Shown here piece after piece: positions 24,445 through 34,808 of a stretch of DNA of 64,000 bases. The stretch's first letter is position 1; each line of letters begins with the position of its first letter. Under the pieces are notes generated by a model that saw only the letters and a list, made by a program, of their open reading frames with translations, ran no database searches and was not told the origin of the DNA. Source of the DNA: an uncultured Oscillospiraceae bacterium (GTDB lineage Bacteria; Bacillota; Clostridia; Oscillospirales; Oscillospiraceae); assembly GCA_934613505.1 (NCBI GenBank), contig CAKTTB010000008.1, forward strand, positions 33,099 to 97,098. Direction: 5' to 3'. A program made the translations under genes and the position numbers.

Positions 24445-25019
24445 TGCAGTGGCCCTTCCGCGGGCATCAGCCCAAAATGCGCCCGGACGGCGTCCGTCCG
24501 GGCGGCCCGAAGCGGCGGAAGTATCTTGACGATTTCAAGCGCGGCGAGGACGGCGAATACCACTATGACGGCGCGTATATCGCCTACACCGGCGCGCTGC
24601 CGCGGAAGCGGTTCCTCCGGCGCATGTGGGCGGCGACCGGCGGAGCGGCCGCGCTGCTGCTTGCCGCGGGCTGCATGCCGGGGCAGACGGCGGGACAGCC
24701 ATTCTATGCGGCGCTGCCGCTCGTGGCGGCGCTGATCCTTGCGGGTGTCAACGTCTATACGCTCGCGCGCATGACAAAGGCCGGGGACCCGATGCGCCTG
24801 TATCTCTGCGAGCAGACGGTCTGCCGTCTGCCGGCGCTGGAGATCGCTGCGGCTGTCCTTGCGGCGCTCGGCGCGGCCGGACATGTGGTCTGGCTCACGC
24901 AGGGCGGGAGCCGGTTTTCAGTGTGGAGCGCACTGTATCTCGCGGCCATGGCGCTGGCTGCCGCCGGGTTCGGACTGTCGTTCGCGCAGATACGGCAGGT
25001 GCAGTTTGATACAATATAG
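24444..25019 (+). CDS. Four-helix membrane protein, unknown function
   Basis: This 191-aa protein is translationally coupled to the M3 peptidase (TGATG). A basic, Pro-rich cytoplasmic head (residues 1-65, RPGGPKRRKYLDDF) precedes four hydrophobic segments (about 66-85, 93-112, 130-152 and 160-180). No catalytic motif or recognised family is seen. A terminator follows. Coupling hints at a role tied to peptide metabolism, but function is unassigned. Confidence 0.65.
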   Translation: MQWPFRGHQPKMRPDGVRPGGPKRRKYLDDFKRGEDGEYHYDGAYIAYTGALPRKRFLRRMWAATGGAAALLLAAGCMPGQTAGQPFYAALPLVAALILAGVNVYTLARMTKAGDPMRLYLCEQTVCRLPALEIAAAVLAALGAAGHVVWLTQGGSRFSVWSALYLAAMALAAAGFGLSFAQIRQVQFDTI

Positions 25020-25030
25020 TAAACACCCGG

Positions 25031-25067
25031 ACAAATGCGTGTGTGTATTACACATGCATTTGTTTTT
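25031..25067 (+). terminator. Intrinsic terminator after the membrane protein gene
   Basis: Stem ACAAATGCgTGTGT / ACACAtGCATTTGT followed by a T run. Confidence 0.85.
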
Positions 25068-25182
25068 AGTACGAGGACACCGCATGGGAGAATCAGGAAG
25101 TAAAAGGAAAAAACTTTATTGCGTTTTTACGTTATTTCGTCAAAGTATACAAGGAAAATCCACATTCTCAAAAGAATGCTGG

Positions 25183-25211
25183 TTGACTTAGCGCACATTC
25201 TGCGGTATCAT
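25183..25211 (+). promoter_or_regulatory. Promoter of the peptide ABC importer operon
   Basis: TTGACT (25183-25188), 17 bp, TATCAT (25206-25211); the predicted start is near 25218. Confidence 0.6.
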
Positions 25212-25255
25212 ATTTATAATCATAACCAGTGAGTGTGCGCGGATGAAAGACCGCC

Positions 25256-25303
25256 GCAAAAACGGGGATATCCCCGTTTTTGTCCTGCAATTGCATTGCA
25301 GGA
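25256..25303 (+). promoter_or_regulatory. Leader with terminator-like hairpin before the binding protein gene
   Basis: AAAACGGGGATATCCCCGTTTTTG (given here as stem AAAACGGGG / CCCCGTTTT, 25256-25280) is a textbook terminator but lies between the promoter and the gene. A second hairpin TCCTGCAAT / ATTGCAGGA follows (25283-25303). A 25-codon frame starting ATGAAAGACCGC (25243) runs through both but has no convincing ribosome binding site. The arrangement suggests premature termination control. Confidence 0.5.
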
Positions 25304-25344
25304 CGACGCTTCGCTGGTGAATGAAAATTTCAGGAGGTTAGAAA

Positions 25345-27663
25345 ATGAAACACACCAAGCAGATCCTTGCGCTGCTTCTGGCTGTCGTTCTCTGCATTGG
25401 CCTGCTTGCCGGCTGCGCCAAGACTGAGACGAAGCCCGAGACCGATACCAGCGCGGACACGACCACTCCGGAAACCCCCGAAACTCCGGACGCCACCGAG
25501 ACTCCGGCCGCAGAAGCCAACGCTGACGGTACCATCGTCATCGCTGAGACCGGCTTCGAAGGCAAGTTCAGCCCGTTCTTCGCAGCTTCCGCTCCCGACC
25601 AGGACGCGCACGCTCTGACGCAGATCGCTCTGCTGGGCGCTGACCGCCGCGGCGAGATGGTCCTCAACGGCATCGAAGGCGAGACCCGCGAGTATAACGG
25701 CAACGACTACACCTACTATGGCCCGGCCGACTGCGTTGTCACCGAGAACGAAGACGGCACTGTTACCTATGCCATCACCCTGCGTGACGACATCACCTTC
25801 TCCGACGGCACCCCGATGACCATCGACGACGTCATCTTCAACATGTACGTCTACATGGACCCGACCTATGACGGCTCCGCTACGTTCTACTCCGTGCCGA
25901 TCGTCGGCATCGACGAGTACCGCGGCGGTATGGATACCCGTGTCAACGTCATCCTCGCTGCTGGTCCCGACGGCTACACCGCCAACGACCTCTACACCGA
26001 GGAGCAGTACAATGCTTTCTGGGCTGCGTTCCAGACTGCGGGTGAAAAGTTCGCACAGTCCATTGCGGACTACGTTATGGAAAACTACGGCGCGGAAGAC
26101 TTCGCGACTGCCGTTGCCATGTGGGGCTATGAAGCTACCGACGCCGCTGACCTGTGGAACAAGATCGTCGAGACCTACGGCTACGACATCTCCGACGACG
26201 GCATCAACAAGGAAGTTGCTACCACTTCCATCTCCGACTTCCTCGCTGAGGAGCTCGGCGACAGCTGGGCTGACTACACCATCGGTGTCAAGACCGGCGA
26301 ATCCGCTGACCATGTCGAAGGTATTGTCAAGACCGGCGACTACAGCATGACCCTGACCACCTCCGAGCTGTCCACCACTGCGATCTATCAGCTCCAGATG
26401 GAGATTGCTCCGCTGCACTACTACGGTGATGTGAGCCTGTTCGACTACGACAACAACTCCTTCGGCTTCCCGAAGGGCGACCTCAGCAAGATCCGCGAGG
26501 TCACCGGCGCTCCGATGGGTGCTGGCCCGTACATCTTCAACAACTACTCTGACGGCGTGTTCTATGTCGACGCCAACCCGAACTACTATCTGGGCGCTCC
26601 GAAGAACGGCCACCTCAGCCTGAAGGAAACCCAGGAAGCTGACAAGATCACCGGCGTGCAGTCCGGCGCTCTCGACATCTCCGACCCGTCCTTCTCCCTC
26701 GAAGTTGTCAGCCAGATCGCTGATATCAACGGCGCCGAAGGCGACGACGGCCCCGTCATCACCACCCGTCTCATGGACTACCGCGGCTATGGCTACGTGG
26801 CTCTGGCAGCCGGCAACGTCAAGGTCGGCGACGACCCCGCTTCCGAGGCTTCCAGGGACCTGCGTAAGGCCATCATGACCGTCATCTCCGCTTACCGCGA
26901 CGAAGGCATCAACTCCTACTACGGCGAGACCGCTTCCGTCATCAACTACCCGATCTCCAACACGTCCTGGGCTGCTCCGCAGGTCACCGACGACGGCTAT
27001 CAGATCGCTTACTCCACCGACGTGGAAGGCAATGCAATCTACACTGCCGACATGTCCACCGAGAGCAAGTATGAAGCTGCTCTGAACGCTGCTCTGGGCT
27101 ACTTCGAGGCTGCCGGCTACACCGTCGAGGACGGCAAGATCACGGCTGCTCCGGAAGGCGCTAAGACCGAGTACACCGTCAACATCGGCGGCTCCGGCAA
27201 CGGCGACCACCCGACCTTCCAGACCCTGACCAACGCTGCTGCGGCTCTCAAGACCATCGGCTTCACGCTGACCGTCAACGATATGGCCAACGCTTCCGAC
27301 CTGTTCGCGTCCTATCAGTCCGGCGAGGCTGAGGGCTGGGTTGCTGCATGGCAGTCCACCAACGACCCGGATATGTACCAGCTGTATCATTCCAACGGCT
27401 CCACCAACTACTACGAGATCAACGACGCTGATCTGGACGAGCTGATCATCGCTGCCCGCCAGACCACCGATCAGGAAGCCCGTAAGGCCATGTACAAGGA
27501 AGCTATGGAAATCATCCTTGACTGGGGCGTCGAGCTGCCGGTCTACCAGCGCTCCAACGCGACCATCTTCTCCTCCGAGCGTCTGGTCGTCGATTCCATC
27601 CCCAAGGATATGACCCCGTACTGGACCTTCCTGGCTGAGATCGATCAGATCCAGGTCAAGTAA
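25345..27663 (+). CDS. oppA: Oligopeptide ABC transporter substrate-binding lipoprotein
   Basis: This 772-aa SBP family 5 (OppA/DppA) protein has a lipoprotein signal peptide ending LLAGC, so Cys24 becomes lipidated. An acidic Thr/Pro/Glu-rich linker (about 28-55) follows, then the binding domain. Family features include [20 protein letters not shown] (about 145-165) and [11 protein letters not shown]. It is longer than usual (500-600 aa) because of an insertion at about 200-330. AGGAGG precedes the ATG. It heads the B-C-D-F operon and should capture peptides for import. Confidence 0.92.
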   Translation: MKHTKQILALLLAVVLCIGLLAGCAKTETKPETDTSADTTTPETPETPDATETPAAEANADGTIVIAETGFEGKFSPFFAASAPDQDAHALTQIALLGADRRGEMVLNGIEGETREYNGNDYTYYGPADCVVTENEDGTVTYAITLRDDITFSDGTPMTIDDVIFNMYVYMDPTYDGSATFYSVPIVGIDEYRGGMDTRVNVILAAGPDGYTANDLYTEEQYNAFWAAFQTAGEKFAQSIADYVMENYGAEDFATAVAMWGYEATDAADLWNKIVETYGYDISDDGINKEVATTSISDFLAEELGDSWADYTIGVKTGESADHVEGIVKTGDYSMTLTTSELSTTAIYQLQMEIAPLHYYGDVSLFDYDNNSFGFPKGDLSKIREVTGAPMGAGPYIFNNYSDGVFYVDANPNYYLGAPKNGHLSLKETQEADKITGVQSGALDISDPSFSLEVVSQIADINGAEGDDGPVITTRLMDYRGYGYVALAAGNVKVGDDPASEASRDLRKAIMTVISAYRDEGINSYYGETASVINYPISNTSWAAPQVTDDGYQIAYSTDVEGNAIYTADMSTESKYEAALNAALGYFEAAGYTVEDGKITAAPEGAKTEYTVNIGGSGNGDHPTFQTLTNAAAALKTIGFTLTVNDMANASDLFASYQSGEAEGWVAAWQSTNDPDMYQLYHSNGSTNYYEINDADLDELIIAARQTTDQEARKAMYKEAMEIILDWGVELPVYQRSNATIFSSERLVVDSIPKDMTPYWTFLAEIDQIQVK

Positions 27664-27732
27664 TTCATACTGGTTCGTTCTGCGGCGGCTTTTGCGGCAG
27701 GACCCATCAGCGGTTAGCAATGAGCGGCCGCA

Positions 27733-27829
27733 CCCAACGCAGCCCTTCGGGGCTGCGTTGGGGCGGCTGATTCTTGTCAATTCAGGTCGGATTTGGCCGT
27801 CCCAGCGCCTCGCGGTGCGAGGCGGTGGG
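27733..27829 (+). other. Two stable hairpins between binding protein and permease genes
   Basis: The first is a 13-bp perfect stem CCCAACGCAGCCC/GGGCTGCGTTGGG with a TTCG tetraloop (27733-27762). The second is CCCAgCGCCTCGC/GCGAGGCGgTGGG (27801-27829). Neither has a T-tract. Such structures usually protect the upstream mRNA from 3' exonucleases, so binding protein is made in excess over permease. Confidence 0.6.
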
Positions 27830-27928
27830 ATGCCCATATTGCGGCGCATTTGGATATAGATATTTCTCCCGGAAAGAGGGAATCATAAACGCGGCTCGCA
27901 GCCGTGCAAGGAAGGAACGAAAAAATTC

Positions 27929-28915
27929 GTGCGAAATTACATCATCAAGCGAATCGCGCAGGCCATCCTCATTCTGTTCTGCGTCATGTTCATCATTTAT
28001 GCTCTGATTCGCTGTCTGCCCAGCTCGTTTGCGCAGACCATGGCGATCCAGCTTTCGCAGGCGCCCGGCGCCAAGCCCTATGAAGAGTGGCTGGCCCAGC
28101 TCAATGCGTCCTACGGTCTGGATCTGGATATCATCCCCGGCTTCTTCACCTGGCTTTCCAAAGCGATCGTCGGCAACTTTGGCGACAGCTGGAAGTGGAA
28201 TGTCCCGGCCACGCAGAAATTCTGGGAGGTCGTGCCGCTGTCTGTCATCATGGGCGGTATTTCGTTTGTGCTGTCGCTGCTCATCGCAGTTCCGCTCGGC
28301 ATTCTGGCTGCAACGAAGCAGTATTCCCGGACCGACTATGTGATCACGGCGGCCGCGCTGGTCGGTATTTCGCTGCCGACGTTCTTCTTCGCCACGCTCC
28401 TGAAGCTGTTCTTCTCCGTCAAGCTCGGCTGGTTTGACCTGTTTGGCCTTGTCGGACGAAATTATGCACAGCTGGACAGCTGGCACCAGTTCCTTGACAA
28501 GGCAAATCACCTTGTCCTGCCGATCCTGACGCTTGTCATCGTCTCCATCGGCTCATACATGCGCTATACGCGCACGAACATGCTCGAGGTCCTGAACGCT
28601 GACTATATCCGGACCGCCCGCGCCAAGGGTCTGTCTGAGCATACGGTCATCTACAAGCATGCGTTCCGCAACACGCTCATCCCGCTGGTCACGATCATCG
28701 GCGGCTCGCTGCCCGGCCTGTTCTCCGGCGCGCTCATCACCGAGACGCTGTTCTCCATCCCCGGCATCGGCTATACGTCGTATCAGTCCATGGTCGCAGG
28801 CGATATCCCGTTCTCGATGTTCTACCTGTCGTTCATGGCGATCCTGACGCTTCTGAGCAACCTCCTCACCGACATTCTGTACGGCGTGGTTGACCCGCGC
28901 GTGCGCATTTCTTAA
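27929..28915 (+). CDS. oppB: Oligopeptide ABC transporter permease OppB
   Basis: This 328-aa inner-membrane permease has six predicted helices. The EAA loop ADYIRTARAKGLSEHTVIYK (about 225-244), which contacts the ATPase, is typical of OppB/DppB. GTG start behind AAGGAACG. The next gene follows after 16 bp. Confidence 0.92.
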   Translation: MRNYIIKRIAQAILILFCVMFIIYALIRCLPSSFAQTMAIQLSQAPGAKPYEEWLAQLNASYGLDLDIIPGFFTWLSKAIVGNFGDSWKWNVPATQKFWEVVPLSVIMGGISFVLSLLIAVPLGILAATKQYSRTDYVITAAALVGISLPTFFFATLLKLFFSVKLGWFDLFGLVGRNYAQLDSWHQFLDKANHLVLPILTLVIVSIGSYMRYTRTNMLEVLNADYIRTARAKGLSEHTVIYKHAFRNTLIPLVTIIGGSLPGLFSGALITETLFSIPGIGYTSYQSMVAGDIPFSMFYLSFMAILTLLSNLLTDILYGVVDPRVRIS

Positions 28916-28931
28916 GAAAGGGGACTGCATC

Positions 28932-30485
28932 ATGTCTGAAAACACCGGCAAGAACGCTAATAACGCGCCCAAGCAGGAAGAGCAGTATTCCCTGAACGAT
29001 GACCGCCGCGTCAAGGTCCTCTCTCCGGGTACGCTCGTCGCCAAGCGCTTTTTCCGCAACCGGCTGGCCGTCATCGGCCTGTCCATTCTGGTCGCCATGT
29101 TCCTGTTCTCCTTCCTCGGCGGCGTCATCAGCCCCTATGGTCAGGACGAGCAGTTCTATACCTATACCCAGATGTCGAAGGAATACGTCGGCGTCACCAG
29201 AAACGAGGCCATGCGCTTCGTCGTGGCCGACGGCCAGAACTTCGGGTCCATTCCGCAGAGCAAGGCCCTCGAAGCCAACAAAAAGGGCAATACGGAATTT
29301 ACGTATAAGGACGTCGATTACACCATCGAAGCTCTGTCCGACGATTTCTATATCGTCTATCAGGACGGCACCGTGCAGGGCTATGCCAGCCGCGACATCA
29401 TCAACGCCGCGGACGGCGTGGGCGAGCTGCCGTTTGCCGTCAAGCTCGGCGCACTGACTGCACACGCCAAGGGTGAGGCCGATTTTACCGTCGACGGCAC
29501 CGAGTATTCCGCTGACGACTCCGGCAACCTCATGCAGGGCGGCGAGACGCTTGGCTACATCAGCCGCTTCGTCGTGCAGGCGGCCGATTCCTCCATCGTC
29601 ATCACGCGTGACTTCAAGGATCGTCTGGAAGAGGCGATCAACGCAGACTCCGCGCAGTTCGTCTACACCGACGAGGCCGGCGAGACTGCCGAATACGATA
29701 TCGTCTTTGACGCCAGCACGAAGGTCTGGTCCGTCAAGCAGATGAAGGACACCTACGTCTATGACCGCTACGCGACCCCGAGCGCGGCGCATCCCCTCGG
29801 CACCGATACGAACGGCATGGATATGCTGACCCGCCTCATGTACGGCGGCCGCGTATCGCTGATCATCGGCTTCATCGTCGTCGTCATGGAGACCTCTCTC
29901 GGCGTTCTGATGGGCGGCCTGTCCGGCTACTTCGGCGGCTGGGTCGATAACCTCATCATGCGTATCGTCGACGTGTTCTACTGTATCCCGTCCATGCCGA
30001 TTATCATCATCGTCGGTTCCGCAATGGACGCCATGCGCATTGATTCCTGGACGCGTATGATCTATCTGATGCTCATCCTTGGCTTCCTCGGCTGGCCGAG
30101 CATCGCGCGGCTGGTCCGCGGTCAGATCCTGTCTCTGCGTGAGCAGGAGTTCATGCTGGCGGCCGAAGCGGGCGGCATCCGCGCCTGGCACCGCATTTTC
30201 CGCCACCTGATCCCGAACGTCATCCCGCAGCTGATCGTCATCTGCACGATGAGCCTCGGCTCCACCATCCTGACCGAGGCGACGCTGTCCTTCCTCGGCC
30301 TCGGCGTCAAGTATCCGTTCGCCTCTTGGGGCAACATCATCAACGACGTCAACAATGCCTACGTTATGACCAACTATCTGTTCATCTGGATCCCGGCCGG
30401 CGTCTGCCTGCTGCTCACCGTCCTCGGCTTCAACTTCGTCGGCGACGGTCTGCGCGACGCGTTTGACCCGAAGATGAAGCGCTGA
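28932..30485 (+). CDS. oppC: Oligopeptide ABC transporter permease OppC with a large extracytoplasmic insertion
   Basis: This 517-aa permease is about 200 residues longer than usual. The N-terminal helix (about 45-68) is followed by an insertion (about 70-285) rich in Asp/Glu/Thr and predicted to be beta-structured. A normal OppC core follows (GTDTNGMDMLTRLMYGGRVS, then EAA loop QEFMLAAEAGGIRAWHRIF). The insertion would sit outside the membrane next to the binding protein. ATG at 28932 follows AAAGGGGACTG. All core motifs are intact. Confidence 0.9.
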   Translation: MSENTGKNANNAPKQEEQYSLNDDRRVKVLSPGTLVAKRFFRNRLAVIGLSILVAMFLFSFLGGVISPYGQDEQFYTYTQMSKEYVGVTRNEAMRFVVADGQNFGSIPQSKALEANKKGNTEFTYKDVDYTIEALSDDFYIVYQDGTVQGYASRDIINAADGVGELPFAVKLGALTAHAKGEADFTVDGTEYSADDSGNLMQGGETLGYISRFVVQAADSSIVITRDFKDRLEEAINADSAQFVYTDEAGETAEYDIVFDASTKVWSVKQMKDTYVYDRYATPSAAHPLGTDTNGMDMLTRLMYGGRVSLIIGFIVVVMETSLGVLMGGLSGYFGGWVDNLIMRIVDVFYCIPSMPIIIIVGSAMDAMRIDSWTRMIYLMLILGFLGWPSIARLVRGQILSLREQEFMLAAEAGGIRAWHRIFRHLIPNVIPQLIVICTMSLGSTILTEATLSFLGLGVKYPFASWGNIINDVNNAYVMTNYLFIWIPAGVCLLLTVLGFNFVGDGLRDAFDPKMKR

Positions 30486-30502
30486 GAAGGAGGGAAGCTA
30501 CG

Positions 30503-31654
<1,152 letters not shown>

Positions 31655-31656
31655 GC

Positions 31657-32682
31657 ATGGCAAAGGGAAAGCAGATCATTGCGAACGATTTTGAGCCTGT
31701 TGCATACGACCCGCAGTACATTCTGATGGTCAATCACCTGAAGAAGTACTTCCCGATCAAGGGCGGCCTTCTGTCCCAGACCGTCGGCCATGTCAAGGCT
31801 GTCGACGGCGTCACGTTCAATCTCAAACGCGGCTGCACGATGGGCCTTGTCGGTGAATCCGGCTGCGGCAAATCGACGACCGGCCGTGCCATCCTCCGCC
31901 TGTGCGGCGAAAAAACCGGCGGCCAGGTGCTCTTCAACGGCAAGGAGGTCTATGACCTGTCCGATGCCGAGATGCGCACGCTGCGCCCGAAGATGCAGAT
32001 CATCTTCCAGGACCCGTTCTCCAGCCTTTCCCCCCGTCTGCCCGTCGGTGAGATCATCGGCGAGGCCGTGCGTGAGCATAATCTCGTCCCGAAGAACGAG
32101 TTTGACGATTATATCGATCAGATCATGGACAACTGCGGCCTGCAGCCGTACCACAAGACGCGTTATCCGCACGAATTTTCCGGCGGCCAGCGCCAGAGGA
32201 TCTGCATTGCCCGCGCGCTGGCCATGAATCCGGAGTTCGTCGTCTGCGACGAGCCGGTCTCCGCGCTGGACGTGTCCATTCAGGCGCAGATCATCAACCT
32301 GCTGAAGGAGCTGCAGGAAAAGTACAAGCTGACGTATCTGTTCATCTCGCACGACCTGTCCGTCGTCGAGCATATCTCCGATACCGTCGGCGTCATGTAT
32401 CTCGGCAATCTGGTCGAATACGGCGACACGCAGGACATCTTTGACCGTCCGCTGCATCCGTATACCAAGGCGCTGTTCTCGGCCATCCCCATCCCGGATC
32501 CGACCGTCAAACGCGAGCGGATCGTCCTGCAGGGTTCGATCCCGTCCCCGGCCAATCCGCCCTCCGGCTGCAAGTTCCACACCAGATGCCCGTATGCCAC
32601 CGAGCGCTGCAAGTGCGAAGCACCGAAGCAGCGCGAGGTCGAACCGGGTCACTATGTGGTCTGCCACCAGTATGACAAATGA
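31657..32682 (+). CDS. oppF: Oligopeptide ABC transporter ATP-binding protein OppF
   Basis: This 341-aa ATPase has Walker A GESGCGKS (66-73), signature FSGGQRQRICIARAL, Walker B VVCDEPVSALD and the C-terminal Cys-rich segment (CKFHTRCPYATERCKC). It pairs with OppD to energise import. Its stop overlaps the ATG of the next small gene (ATGA). Confidence 0.94.
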   Translation: MAKGKQIIANDFEPVAYDPQYILMVNHLKKYFPIKGGLLSQTVGHVKAVDGVTFNLKRGCTMGLVGESGCGKSTTGRAILRLCGEKTGGQVLFNGKEVYDLSDAEMRTLRPKMQIIFQDPFSSLSPRLPVGEIIGEAVREHNLVPKNEFDDYIDQIMDNCGLQPYHKTRYPHEFSGGQRQRICIARALAMNPEFVVCDEPVSALDVSIQAQIINLLKELQEKYKLTYLFISHDLSVVEHISDTVGVMYLGNLVEYGDTQDIFDRPLHPYTKALFSAIPIPDPTVKRERIVLQGSIPSPANPPSGCKFHTRCPYATERCKCEAPKQREVEPGHYVVCHQYDK

Positions 32683-32927
32683 GACACAGGGAACCCTTTG
32701 AGGACGACGGCCGGACCGTCGCCGATATGAGCGGCCTCTATGACGAGCGGCCGCACTTCCTGCGCAGAAAGCCGGACGCAGACCCGTCCGGCCAGCCGGT
32801 CCAGTACACGCGCAAGGAGCGTCTCTGGGCCATGCTCGGTGCGGCCAAGGCGGTGCTTGTGATCGCCGGCGCGTATCTCATCGGACTTGCGATCCTGCTC
32901 GTGATCCTGTTTCTGATCTGGAAATAA
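32679..32927 (+). CDS. Small single-pass membrane protein in the opp operon
   Basis: This 82-aa protein has a charged cytoplasmic N-terminus (about 1-48) and one or two hydrophobic segments (about 50-80, KAVLVIAGAYLIGLAILLV). Its ATG overlaps the oppF stop, so it is co-translated. It may be an accessory subunit of the importer. No known family is recognised, but a similar soluble-head/hydrophobic-tail design is seen in the 24,444 gene. Confidence 0.65.
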   Translation: MRHREPFEDDGRTVADMSGLYDERPHFLRRKPDADPSGQPVQYTRKERLWAMLGAAKAVLVIAGAYLIGLAILLVILFLIWK

Positions 32928-32942
32928 CCCTTCAACTTTACA

Positions 32943-32971
32943 GGGCGGAATTGGAGCATCCAATTCCGCCC
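32943..32971 (+). terminator. Hairpin at the end of the opp operon
   Basis: 12-bp stem GGGCGGAATTGG / CCAATTCCGCCC with an AGCAT loop. No T run follows, so read-through into the exporter genes is possible. Confidence 0.55.
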
Positions 32972-33005
32972 TCGGCCTGTCTTAGGAAAGTGAGGCGAGA
33001 TCCCC

Positions 33006-34808
33006 TTGAACGACCGAAAAACGAATACAAACGGCCGCACGCTCCGGCGGCTGCTGCGGGGCAGCTGGCGCTATTTTGCCGCCTGCATCGCGGCGAGCCT
33101 GCTGTTTACGGTCTGCGAACTGGTCATCCCGCAGATCATCCGCGTGAGCGTGGACTCTCTGATCGGAAATGCACCGGTCAAGGTCGCGGCGGCGAAGCCG
33201 ATCGTAGCGGCACTCGGCGGCGTTGACCGCCTGCGGCGGGATCTGTGGATCCCGGCGGCATTGATGGCGGGGTTCGGCCTGCTGTCGGCCATCATGCGCT
33301 ACTGCGTGAATCTCTACAGCTCCAAGGCCGGCGAGACGCTCGTCAAGACGAGCCGCGACCTTCTTTATCACCATATCCAGCATCTGCCGTGGAAATGGCA
33401 CATGGAGAACCCGACCGGCGATATCATCCAGCGCTGCACGTCCGACGTCGAGCGCATCAAGACGTTTTTTGAGGAGCAGTTTGTCCCCGTCTTTCGCATG
33501 CTCGCCATGATCGTGTTTGCACTCGTGTGCATGGCGCTCATGAACTGGAAGCTGGCGCTCGTGCCTGCGATCATGTTCCCCATCATTATCGTCTATTCGC
33601 TCCTGTTCCATAACTCCATCCGTGAGCGCTTCACGGCCTGTGACGAGTCGGAGGGCGTCCTGTCGACCATCGCGCAGGAGAATCTGACCGGCGTACGTGT
33701 CGTGCGCGCGTTTGGCCGTGAGGAATATGAGCGCGAGCGCTTTGAAAAGCAGAACGAGGATTATACCTCCCTCTGGGTCCGGCTTTGCCGGACGCTCTCG
33801 GACTTCTGGGCCGTCGGCGACGCAACGGCCTGCATCCAGACGATGCTCGTCGTGGTGCTGGGAAGTCTTCTCTGTGTGCGCGGCGAGATGACCGAGGGTG
33901 AGTTCGTCTCGTTCGCGATCTATAACACCATGAGCATCTCGCCTGTCCGCCGCCTGGGCCGCGTGATCTCGGAGATGAGCAAGATGGGCGTCTCCGTCTC
34001 CCGTATCTCCGAGGTGCTGGACGCTCCGTGCGAGCAGGACAAGCCGGACGCGGAGCCTGCGCCCATGGACGGCGATATCATCTTTGACCATGTCACGTTC
34101 CGGTATGAGACCGGGCCGGACGTCCTCTCGGACGTGTCGTTCACCATCCCTGCCGGCACGAGCTTCGGTGTTCTGGGCGGCACCGGCTCCGGCAAGAGCA
34201 GCCTCATCCTGATGCTCTGCCGGCTCTATGCTCCGTCCGAGGGCCGCGTGACAATCGGCGGGCAGGATATTGCGGACATGCCCGCGGCGTGGGTGCGCGG
34301 CCACATCGGCGTCGTGCTGCAGGAGCCGTTCCTGTTTTCACGCACGATCGAGGAGAACATCGGCATCTGCGGCGCAGACCACGAGACTGTGAAGAAGGCC
34401 GCGCAGACGGCCTGCATCGCGGACGATATCGAGCAGTTCGCGGACGGCTATCAGACCATGGTTGGCGAGCGCGGCGTGACGCTCTCCGGCGGCCAGAAGC
34501 AGCGCGTGGCCATCGCCCGGATGCTGACGAAGAAGACACCGGTCATCATCTTTGACGACTCGCTCTCCGCCGTCGATACCCAGACGGACGAAAGGATCCG
34601 CGCCGCGCTGGATCGCGACCTCACCGGTGCGACCAGTATCATCATCTCCCACCGCATCACGACCCTGATGGACTGCGACAACATTCTGGTTCTCGAGCGC
34701 GGCAAGGTCCTCCAGCTCGGCACGCCGCAGGCGCTGCTGCAGCAGGACGGCCTGTTCCGCCAGATCTATGACATGCAGATGTCCATCGGAGAGGAGGAGC
34801 CGGCATGA
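33006..34808 (+). CDS. ABC exporter half-transporter, degenerate-site subunit
   Basis: This 600-aa half exporter has a six-helix membrane domain (about 20-310) fused to an ATPase domain. Walker A GGTGSGKS (391-398) and signature LSGGQKQR (about 493) are canonical. Walker B reads IIFDDSLSAVD, with Asp in place of the catalytic Glu near residue 518. That is the hallmark of the degenerate subunit in heterodimers such as TM287/288 or BmrC/BmrD. TTG start behind GAGGCGAG. The stop overlaps the partner's start. Confidence 0.9.
   Translation: MNDRKTNTNGRTLRRLLRGSWRYFAACIAASLLFTVCELVIPQIIRVSVDSLIGNAPVKVAAAKPIVAALGGVDRLRRDLWIPAALMAGFGLLSAIMRYCVNLYSSKAGETLVKTSRDLLYHHIQHLPWKWHMENPTGDIIQRCTSDVERIKTFFEEQFVPVFRMLAMIVFALVCMALMNWKLALVPAIMFPIIIVYSLLFHNSIRERFTACDESEGVLSTIAQENLTGVRVVRAFGREEYERERFEKQNEDYTSLWVRLCRTLSDFWAVGDATACIQTMLVVVLGSLLCVRGEMTEGEFVSFAIYNTMSISPVRRLGRVISEMSKMGVSVSRISEVLDAPCEQDKPDAEPAPMDGDIIFDHVTFRYETGPDVLSDVSFTIPAGTSFGVLGGTGSGKSSLILMLCRLYAPSEGRVTIGGQDIADMPAAWVRGHIGVVLQEPFLFSRTIEENIGICGADHETVKKAAQTACIADDIEQFADGYQTMVGERGVTLSGGQKQRVAIARMLTKKTPVIIFDDSLSAVDTQTDERIRAALDRDLTGATSIIISHRITTLMDCDNILVLERGKVLQLGTPQALLQQDGLFRQIYDMQMSIGEEEPA

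Noticed and set aside
25283..25320. Guanidine-II (mini-ykkC) riboswitch suggested by GGACGACG
   Set aside because: The ACGR sequence is not in the loop of a hairpin and no second ACGR hairpin is present.
25330..27849. 839-codon open frame on the minus strand opposite the peptide-binding protein gene
   Set aside because: It is the antisense shadow of a well-supported lipoprotein gene. It has no ribosome binding site or recognisable domain.
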